Origin: RGIG4140 sp045614025
GTDB taxonomy: Bacteria; Pseudomonadota; Alphaproteobacteria; CAAHEQ01; UBA3637
Length of the DNA stretch: 56,455 bases
NCBI GenBank assembly: GCA_045614025.1
Contig: JAZLCE010000040.1
Location: 1-56,455 of the forward strand
Direction of reading: 5' to 3'
Below, piece by piece: positions 51,015 to 56,455 of the stretch. Made by a program: the position numbers and the translations under genes. Every line of letters starts with the position of its first letter. Position 1 is the first letter of the stretch. Under the pieces are notes generated by a model, which made no database searches, was not told the origin of the DNA, and saw nothing but the letters and a program-made list of their open reading frames with translations.

Positions 51015-52766
51015 TTAATCAACTAAAACAGCTTTAATTCTTCTGATACCAGAAGCAACTGCTTCTTCTTTCTTAATCTTGAATGTTCCAAGTGTGTTTG
51101 TGTTCGTTGCATGTGGACCACCACAAACTTCTCTAGAAACATCACCAACACTATAAACCGTTACTGGATCTGGATATCTTTCAATAAAGGAAGCCTCTGC
51201 CCCACTGGCAATTGCTTCTGCTTTACTCATTTGAGCAATAGTTACTTCTAATCCTGCTTGAATCCATTCATTAACCAAAACTTCAACTTTTGATTTTTCT
51301 TCATCTGTTAACTTATGGTCACAGTTAAAGTCAAAGCGCATACGTTCAGCCGTAATATTTGAACCTTTTTGATGAATATTTTCATTCACAACTTTCTTCA
51401 AAGCCGCATTTAACAAGTGAGTTGCCGTGTGATATTTAGCTTCCGTTTCACCAGAACTTGCCAAACCACCTTTAAACTTTTGTTCAGCGCCTTGACGGCT
51501 TTTTGCTTTATGTTCTTCAAATTTTTCTTGGAACCCTTCTGTATCAACTTCAATTCCTTTTTCTTGAGATAATTCAACCGTTAATTCAAGAGGGAAACCA
51601 TATGTATCATAAAGTTTAAATGCCAAATCTTTATTTAACTTTTTATCAGTTAAATTTTCTGTGATTTTTTCAAATTCTTTCAAACCATTATCAAGTGTTT
51701 TTCCGAATTTAACTTTTTCTGTTGTTAAAACATCATAAACAACTTGAGCATTGCGTTCTAATTCAGGGTAATATTTGCCAAATTTTGCAACAATTAATTG
51801 AGCCAATTCAACTTCCCAATTTGAATTTAAATCAATTCCAATTGATTTTGCGTAACGAATTGTTCTTCTGATCAAACGGCGCAAAATATAACCTTGGTCT
51901 GTGTTACTTGGTTTAATTCCCGCTGGATCGGCACTAATAAACACAGCACTTCTGATATGATCAGCAATAATGCGCATTTCGCGTTCATTCCCTTCATAAG
52001 GGCATTTTGCAATTTCAACGATTTTTTCAATCACATCTTTCCAAACAGAAGATTGATAGTTATCTTTCACCCCTTCTAAAACAGCAGTGATACGTTCAAG
52101 ACCCATCCCTGTATCAACATTCTTTTTAGGCAAGTTTGAGAAAGAACCATCTTCATGATGCATGCATTGCATAAACACATTGTTCCAAATTTCAACCCAT
52201 CTATCATCAGTTGGATCAAATTCTTCAGGAACTGGTTCTAAACTGCTCCAATAAAAAATTTCAGAGTCTGGACCACAAGGACCTGTGGCTTCCATATTTG
52301 GCCACCAGTTATCAGATAACATTTTAATGCGCTTTTCTGGCAATCCCAATGATTTCCAAATTTCAATACTTTCTTCATCCGCTGGAACAACTTCATTTCC
52401 TTCAAAAACGCTGACAGCCAATTTTTCAACAGGCACATTTAAACTTTTTGTTAAAAATTCAAAACTCCAAGTTAAACTTTCTTTTTTAAAGTAATCCCCT
52501 AAACTCCAGTTTCCAAGCATTTCAAAAAATGTGTGATGAACAGCATCACCCACTTCATCTAAATCATTTGTTCTTAAACATTTTTGATAATCGCATAATC
52601 TTGTTCCATTTGGATGATCAGCCCCTTTTAAATAAGGCACCAATGGTTGCATACCCGCGGTGTTAAACAAAACAGAAGGATCGTTTTCTGGCACAATTGG
52701 AGCAGATGGAATTTGAACGTGATCTCTTTCTTTAAAAAACTCTATATAAGCATCCCTGATATTCAT
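51015..52766 (-). CDS. alaS: Alanine--tRNA ligase, compact form
   Basis: 583-aa class II synthetase charging tRNA-Ala, against about 875 aa in E. coli. The catalytic core is complete: motif 1 region FFKERDHVQIPSAPIVP, NTAGMQPLVPYL, RTNDLDEVG and motif 3-like GMGLERI. The recognition helices follow to about residue 420. Then HTATHLLNAAL begins directly at residue 446, so the beta-barrel domain of about 90 residues between recognition and editing domains is missing. The editing domain keeps its four zinc ligands (HxxxH 446-450; CxxxH 548-552 in CGGPHATNT) and ends three residues after GIRRIKAV; the coiled-coil and C-Ala domains are absent. The frame ends in a normal stop and terminator. Confidence 0.93.
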   Translation of the reverse strand: MNIRDAYIEFFKERDHVQIPSAPIVPENDPSVLFNTAGMQPLVPYLKGADHPNGTRLCDYQKCLRTNDLDEVGDAVHHTFFEMLGNWSLGDYFKKESLTWSFEFLTKSLNVPVEKLAVSVFEGNEVVPADEESIEIWKSLGLPEKRIKMLSDNWWPNMEATGPCGPDSEIFYWSSLEPVPEEFDPTDDRWVEIWNNVFMQCMHHEDGSFSNLPKKNVDTGMGLERITAVLEGVKDNYQSSVWKDVIEKIVEIAKCPYEGNEREMRIIADHIRSAVFISADPAGIKPSNTDQGYILRRLIRRTIRYAKSIGIDLNSNWEVELAQLIVAKFGKYYPELERNAQVVYDVLTTEKVKFGKTLDNGLKEFEKITENLTDKKLNKDLAFKLYDTYGFPLELTVELSQEKGIEVDTEGFQEKFEEHKAKSRQGAEQKFKGGLASSGETEAKYHTATHLLNAALKKVVNENIHQKGSNITAERMRFDFNCDHKLTDEEKSKVEVLVNEWIQAGLEVTIAQMSKAEAIASGAEASFIERYPDPVTVYSVGDVSREVCGGPHATNTNTLGTFKIKKEEAVASGIRRIKAVLVD

Positions 52767-52882
52767 AAATAATTTCCTCGCGCATTAAATTTACTATAAA
52801 CGGCGAAAGTTTAACATATTTTAAGCAACTTGTCAAATATAAAAACCCTGTAAAAAAACAACCAATTTAATAAAAAAAGATT

Positions 52883-52978
52883 AAAAAAAGAGCTCAGAAA
52901 ATCGGGCAATAGTCTTCGTTACCAAACAATAAAAAAAAACTCCCAAAAAGGGAGTTTTTTTATGGTGCGGTTAAGAAG
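52883..52978. repeat. Direct repeat copy 1 (contains tRNA-Leu 3' end)
   Basis: 96 bases, nearly identical to 53064-53159. On the minus strand it runs from the last 16 bases of the tRNA-Leu gene (CTTCTTAACCGCACCA, 52963-52978) through a terminator hairpin (52939-52955) to an A/T-rich end. In this copy no tRNA body follows. Confidence 0.85.
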
Positions 52979-53063
52979 CGCTAAGCAAAAAGTTGCCTTG
53001 AATGGCAAGTTTTTGTCTGCAAGCTCCCAAAGTTTCTTAGCGACTTTTTTGATTTATTAAAAC

Positions 53064-53159
53064 AAAAAAAGAGCTTAGAAAATCGGGCGATAGTCTTCGT
53101 TACCAAACAATAAAAAAAACTCCCAAAAAGGGAGTTCATTTTATGGTGCGGTTAAGAAG
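53064..53159. repeat. Direct repeat copy 2 (overlaps the intact tRNA-Leu)
   Basis: 96 bases; its right end is the 3' 16 bases of the real tRNA-Leu gene. The copies differ in a few positions only (for example two bases in the terminator-to-tRNA gap). The 85-base spacer between copies (52979-53063) contains a CGCTAAG/CTTAGCG outer stem around an 11-bp hairpin. Confidence 0.85.
53112..53135 (-). terminator. Terminator of tRNA-Leu
   Basis: On the minus strand ACTCCC-TTTTT-GGGAGT followed by a U-run, eight bases after the tRNA CCA end. Confidence 0.85.
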
Positions 53160-53228
53160 ACTCGAACTTCCACGGATCTCTCCACAGCGACCTCAACGCT
53201 GCGCGTCTACCAATTCCGCCATAACCGC
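53144..53228 (-). tRNA. tRNA-Leu(GAG)
   Basis: 85 nt with encoded CCA. Acceptor GCGGTTA pairs with TAACCGC; the D arm contains AATTGGTAGA; the anticodon stem CAGCG/CGCTG closes the loop TTGAGGT with anticodon GAG (reads CUC and CUU); a long class II variable arm (TGGAGAGATCCG) as expected for leucine; T loop TTCGAGT; discriminator A, then CCA. Confidence 0.95.
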
Positions 53229-53320
53229 AAAATTTAGATGCATTATAAATAATTTTTTTTTAAAATGCAAGAAGTTTTTTTGTTTTTTCTTTATTTTCAA
53301 AAAAACCTTATAAAATCAAT

Positions 53321-53354
53321 AAAAAAGAGGAAAAACCAAACAGCCTTTCCTCTT
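53321..53354 (-). terminator. Terminator of the small lipoprotein gene
   Basis: On the minus strand AAGAGGAAA pairs with TTTCCTCTT (53346-53354 with 53325-53333) followed by a U-run. Confidence 0.85.
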
Positions 53355-53365
53355 TTTTTAAAGAC

Positions 53366-53527
53366 TTATTTACCGCAAGGATCAAACAATTCTGAAACAG
53401 AAATAAGACCCAAGAAATATTGATTTGTGCAAACTTTTTGACCACCAATGCGACCACGTTCACCCATACAACCAGATAATGTTGAAACAACTAAAGCAAG
53501 AGCTGCAATCATTAATACTTTTTTCAT
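53366..53527 (-). CDS. Small lipoprotein
   Basis: 53-aa protein with a type II signal peptide: MKKVLMIAALALVVSTLSGC, where LSGC is the lipobox and Cys20 the acylated residue. The mature part of 34 residues has two further cysteines (KVCTNQYFLG and DPCGK) that could form a disulfide. AAAGGAT stands 8-14 bases before the ATG and a good terminator follows, so it is a complete, single, expressed gene. The family was not recognised; similar size and shape occur in entericidin-like and other envelope lipoproteins. Confidence 0.75.
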   Translation of the reverse strand: MKKVLMIAALALVVSTLSGCMGERGRIGGQKVCTNQYFLGLISVSELFDPCGK

Positions 53528-53626
53528 TTTTAAATCCTTTCAATTGGTTTAACAAAAAAAAGATTACACCAAGATTTTTAAACTTGTCAAATACAATTGT
53601 ATGTTTTTTTGATAACCCATTAAAAG

Positions 53627-54082
53627 TTATGAATTAATACTTTCTAAAATCACTGTTCCTTTTTTCTGACGTGCCGCCATATATTGTTTACGAAGCGAAT
53701 CTCGAACACGATGAGGATCCCTAATTTTATGCATTCTAAGCATCCCAGTTTTATCCGTTGAATTAATATAAATATCCCCTAAATCCGCCCACACATCAAT
53801 CATCGTTTGAGAAGCAGAGCTATCAACAACCCTAAAAAGTTCAATTTCATCAACATCTTTTGAAAAAATACCTGAAATAACAACTAAACGTTGAGATGTT
53901 AAAATATAACTATGATAAATGCGATTATAATAAAGAATAATTGCAAACAATCCAAATGTTAAAATTGTTAACAATAAATAAAAAGGATTAAACTTAATGT
54001 CTCTGATAGAACCCGTTACCTCCCAGATAAAATTTTCATCCTTATCAATAATACTTTGAATAATACGATCGTTTACACTCAT
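53627..54082 (-). CDS. PH-domain (YdbT/DUF304-type) membrane protein
   Basis: 151-aa protein with a double membrane segment (about residues 31-52, FNPFYLLLTILTFGLFAIIL) followed by a bacterial pleckstrin-homology domain: YHSYILTSQRLVVISGIFSKDVDEIELFRVVD is the usual YxLTxxRLxxxxGxxxxxxxxxxLxxVxD pattern, and IRDPHRVRDSL ends the domain. It is membrane-bound; the function of this family is not established. The start follows AAGGAGA. It stands alone between the lipoprotein gene and the divergent porin gene. Confidence 0.85.
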   Translation of the reverse strand: MSVNDRIIQSIIDKDENFIWEVTGSIRDIKFNPFYLLLTILTFGLFAIILYYNRIYHSYILTSQRLVVISGIFSKDVDEIELFRVVDSSASQTMIDVWADLGDIYINSTDKTGMLRMHKIRDPHRVRDSLRKQYMAARQKKGTVILESINS

Positions 54083-54292
54083 AAAAATCTCTCCTTTTTT
54101 GCTTTTTTTATTTTATCATGAACCCAAAAATTTTTCAAGAAGTTATTTTATGCCATATTTTTTTATTTTTTTTATTTAATCAAACATAGCATTATATTTA
54201 TTTTACATAAAATTCAATACATTATCTAGACAACCCTTTGTTTCATACCTAATGTAAAATTGCTTCAGTTTATTTTAAGAAAGGAGATTAAA

Positions 54293-54880
54293 ATGAAGAA
54301 ATATTTATTATCAGGCTTTGCTGCTGCCTTGATGCTTTTTAGCGCATCATCAGCTTCTGCATATGACTTTCAAAGCCCTTATGTATTAGCTGAAGGCGGT
54401 TATTCATTTGGAACAGAATCCAATGGTGATGCTGGAATCTTAGGCGTTGGTATGGGATATCATATCAATAACTATTTCAGAACCGATTTAACAGTTGGTT
54501 ACCGCGGTTGGGGTAATGTTGACATGAAGGCAGACAGAAGTAAAAGAACAGATGTCTGGTCTATTCCTGTTTTAGCAAACTTCTATTTGTCATATCCACT
54601 TCCTCATAACTTCAATGTTTACGGAATGGCTGGTCTTGGTATGGCATGGAATGTAACAGACGATATGCATGATGCCAAAGGCGCAACAAAATCTAACTTT
54701 GCATGGACAGTTGGTGCAGGTGTTGAACACATGTTCACAGATTGCATGTCCCTTGATCTTGGTTATAGATATGTTGACTTAGGTCAAGCTCGTGTCAAAT
54801 CAAAAGCTGGCTATACAGGTCGCAGCAAAGAAGACATGCGCTCTCATGACATCAAATTAACAGCAAGATTTTATTTTTAA
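54293..54880 (+). CDS. Outer-membrane beta-barrel protein (Opa/Omp25-like)
   Basis: 195-aa protein with a signal peptide (MKKYLLSGFAAALMLFSASSASA) and a small eight-strand barrel: alternating strands such as SPYVLAEGGYSFG, GVGMGYHINNYFRTDLTVGY, VYGMAGLGMAW, LDLGYRYVDLG and the terminal strand HDIKLTARFYF ending in Phe. It matches the alphaproteobacterial outer membrane beta-barrel family (PF13505 type). The start is set by AAGGAGA 7 bases upstream. A strong terminator follows. Probably an abundant structural or immune-exposed protein. Confidence 0.88.
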   Translation: MKKYLLSGFAAALMLFSASSASAYDFQSPYVLAEGGYSFGTESNGDAGILGVGMGYHINNYFRTDLTVGYRGWGNVDMKADRSKRTDVWSIPVLANFYLSYPLPHNFNVYGMAGLGMAWNVTDDMHDAKGATKSNFAWTVGAGVEHMFTDCMSLDLGYRYVDLGQARVKSKAGYTGRSKEDMRSHDIKLTARFYF

Positions 54881-54902
54881 GACTCCCACTTAAAAATAAG
54901 CG

Positions 54903-54940
54903 ATGCGTGGTGCTTCTTCCTTGGCACCACGCATTTTTTA
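54903..54940 (+). terminator. Rho-independent terminator of the outer-membrane protein gene
   Basis: Perfect 11-bp stem ATGCGTGGTGC / GCACCACGCAT (54903-54913 with 54924-54934), then a T-run. Confidence 0.93.
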
Positions 54941-55951
54941 TACCTTATAATTTTTTTCAAGTAGCTCTTTTAAATCAGCCATATCTTTTGGCAAAGGAAC
55001 TTCAAATGAAAGAAACTTTTCTGTTCGAGGATGAATAAATCCTAAAAAGCAAGCATGAAGAGCTTGTCTTTGAAAAAATCTTAATTGAGAAGGCGCTGAC
55101 TTTGGAATCATTCCATAAACACTATCTCCAATTAAAGAATGCCCCAGTGAAGTCATATGCACTCTGATTTGATGTGTTCTTCCCGTTTCTAAAACACATT
55201 TAATAAAACTAGCTGGAACTTTTGGATAAATATCCAAACATTCATAATGCGTAACCGCATGCTTTCCATTTGTTGTTACAACAGCCATTTTTTGCCGATT
55301 GGATGAACTTCTTCCAATTAAAGAAGAAACAATACCTTCTTTTTGTTTTAAAGCGCCCCATACAAAGGCTTGATAAACTCTTTCAATCGTGTGTTTTTTA
55401 AATTGTTCAGATAAATGAACATGCGCAAAATCATTTTTTGCCACAACTAAAATACCACTTGTTTCTTTATCAATTCGATGAACAATTCCTGGACGCAAAA
55501 CCCCACCAATACCTGAAAGAGACTCTTTACAATGATATAAAAGCGCATTCACAAGAGTTCCTTGATAATTCCCGGCCCCTGGATGAACAACCATTCCAGC
55601 AGGCTTATTCACAACGATTAAATCATCATCTTCATATAAAATATCAAGAGGAATATTTTCTGCCTCTGGCTCTGCTGGAACAGCATCTGGCATAGTGATC
55701 ACAAATGAATCCCCTTCTTTCACTTTTAAATCAGGCTCATCTGCATATCTTTTATCTTGTTCATATGTCACACAATCTGTTTCAATCAATTTAATAATTC
55801 GATTGCGCGAAAATTCTGGAAAACAAGAAACCAAAAATTTATCAAGACGCATATTTTTTTCATTTTCAAGCACTTTTTTAGTGACAAGTGGTGTGTTTTT
55901 TTGGTATTCTAACGCTGTTTCAGGGGCAAAATCGTCTTCAAACTCCTGCAT
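54938..55951 (-). CDS. rluD: 23S rRNA pseudouridine synthase RluD-like
   Basis: 337-aa RNA modification enzyme. An S4 RNA-binding domain (MRLDKFLVSCFPEFSRNRIIKLI region, about residues 30-80) precedes the RluA-family catalytic domain with VVNKPAGMVVHPG, the active-site Asp in RPGIVHRIDKETSGILVVAK, and ETGRTHQIRVHM. The RHRLD-type signature is HRIDKETSG. It makes pseudouridines in helix 69 of 23S rRNA if it is RluD proper; other family members cannot be excluded. It is divergent from the unknown gene at 55982. Confidence 0.93.
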   Translation of the reverse strand: MQEFEDDFAPETALEYQKNTPLVTKKVLENEKNMRLDKFLVSCFPEFSRNRIIKLIETDCVTYEQDKRYADEPDLKVKEGDSFVITMPDAVPAEPEAENIPLDILYEDDDLIVVNKPAGMVVHPGAGNYQGTLVNALLYHCKESLSGIGGVLRPGIVHRIDKETSGILVVAKNDFAHVHLSEQFKKHTIERVYQAFVWGALKQKEGIVSSLIGRSSSNRQKMAVVTTNGKHAVTHYECLDIYPKVPASFIKCVLETGRTHQIRVHMTSLGHSLIGDSVYGMIPKSAPSQLRFFQRQALHACFLGFIHPRTEKFLSFEVPLPKDMADLKELLEKNYKV

Positions 55952-55981
55952 AATGAAACTCCTTTATATAAGAGGATAAAA

Positions 55982-56308
55982 ATGAACAAATTATTACTTG
56001 TCAAATTTATTGTCTTTTTATTGACTGGTCTTTTAGCCATTGGCTTTTGTTTGTTATTTCATAAGATAGCAAAAAAGAATTCGAAAAGCAACCTAAAACA
56101 AGAACAAAATCTTGTCTTTCATCAAAAAGAAAGCTTTTTTTCAATTCCAGAAAATGAAACAATTCAAAATGTTTTTGCTTGTCAAAATCTTTTATGTATT
56201 TCAATAGCAGAAAATGAAAAAATAAGTAAAATTTATATGATTCAACCAAATACAGGCAAAACGATTCACACTCTTACTTTTCAATCTTTAGCATCAGAGG
56301 AAAAATGA
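55982..56308 (+). CDS. Small membrane-anchored protein of unknown function
   Basis: 108-aa protein with one N-terminal membrane helix (about residues 6-30), a basic juxtamembrane stretch (KKNSKSNLKQ) and a polar domain with two cysteines (FACQNLLCISIAENEK, residues 68-82). The pattern and the position next to rluD resemble the DUF6476-type proteins of alphaproteobacteria, but this is only a suggestion. Its stop codon overlaps the next start (ATGA). Confidence 0.55.
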   Translation: MNKLLLVKFIVFLLTGLLAIGFCLLFHKIAKKNSKSNLKQEQNLVFHQKESFFSIPENETIQNVFACQNLLCISIAENEKISKIYMIQPNTGKTIHTLTFQSLASEEK

Positions 56309-56455
56309 AAATCAAATCTTTTTTTGCTCCAAATCTTGTGAATGCACTTAATATTATTGAAACGCTTTACAAAAAAGAAGCCGTCATCCGATCGGTTACA
56401 AGCGTTAGTCAAGGCGTAAAGGTAAGCGTTTTTATAAAAAAACAAAAAAAAGATT
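56305..56455 (+). CDS. Partial gene, truncated by the window end
   Basis: At least 50 codons from ATG at 56305, overlapping the previous stop by 4 bases (ATGA). The visible part begins MKIKSFFAPNLVNALNIIE and is soluble and basic. Not recognised; the rest lies beyond the window. Confidence 0.5.
   Translation, partial: MKIKSFFAPNLVNALNIIETLYKKEAVIRSVTSVSQGVKVSVFIKKQKKD

Noticed and set aside
52963..53044. A second tRNA gene at the first direct repeat copy.
   Set aside because: Only the 16-base 3' end matches; the preceding bases cannot form acceptor, D or anticodon arms.
53308..53490. 60-residue minus-strand frame over the small lipoprotein gene.
   Set aside because: It is a shadow in another frame; the lipoprotein frame has the ribosome binding site, lipobox and correct terminator spacing.

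Overview
The window is AT-rich chromosomal DNA that looks like a host- or gut-associated alphaproteobacterium with an anaerobic or fermentative side. The lineage is inferred from gene families and neighbourhoods: priA next to a divergent xerC, PBP1A followed by prfB, rpsF-rpsR-rplI, a gyrA with an acidic insert in its C-terminal domain, and an Opa/Omp25-type small porin. The lifestyle is inferred from a Na+-pumping oxaloacetate decarboxylase operon (oadG-oadA-oadB), a lipid A palmitoyltransferase (pagP) and two large autotransporters. No phylogenetic computation was possible, so the taxonomic statement is tentative.

Layout. 1-4.5 kb: zntB-type transporter, a secreted HExxH protein, exonuclease III, pagP and glucokinase. 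4.5-10 kb: a giant autotransporter whose passenger carries chlamydial Pmp-like GGA(I/L/V)/FxxN repeats. 10.3-15.8 kb: gyrA, ssb and a nucleoside kinase / HAD / phosphoribosyltransferase cluster, all on the minus strand. 15.9-17 kb: three small plus-strand genes. 17-20.3 kb: the oad operon. 20.4-23.7 kb: a secreted possible lysozyme-like protein, trpS and an exported LOG-like protein. 23.7-32.6 kb: a minus-strand run PBP1A, unknown, prfB (with the +1 frameshift site), DUF47, PiT phosphate transporter, AsmA/YhdP-like protein. 32.7-40.6 kb: an accessory block with a type III restriction-modification system, an MFS transporter, a TraX-like membrane protein and an orphan. 40.9-46.4 kb: rplI, rpsR, rpsF, an orphan, priA, xerC and two small orphans. 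46.5-49.6 kb: a second, shorter paralogue of the autotransporter. 50-56.4 kb: an orphan, a strikingly short alaS, tRNA-Leu(GAG) with a duplicated 3' end, a small lipoprotein, a PH-domain membrane protein, an outer-membrane beta-barrel, rluD and two orphans, the last cut by the window end.

Most notable signals. (1) A GC-richer, highly structured leader of about 285 nt lies between the mod start codon and the upstream DNA of the type III R-M operon. It has a perfect terminator hairpin, an alternative helix that could act as antiterminator, an 11-bp long-range closing helix and a 34-codon reading frame, so it looks like a transcription attenuator for the R-M genes or a separate small RNA. (2) Two Pmp-like autotransporters share signal regions, 5' regions and stretches of beta-domain DNA, one of them with a DNA-level tandem array. 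(3) An AlaRS of only 583 aa lacks both an internal stretch and the C-terminal domains. (4) A 96-bp direct repeat includes the 3' end of tRNA-Leu. (5) An exported LOG-family protein has a degenerate active-site motif. All functional statements come from motif reading; no database search was run.
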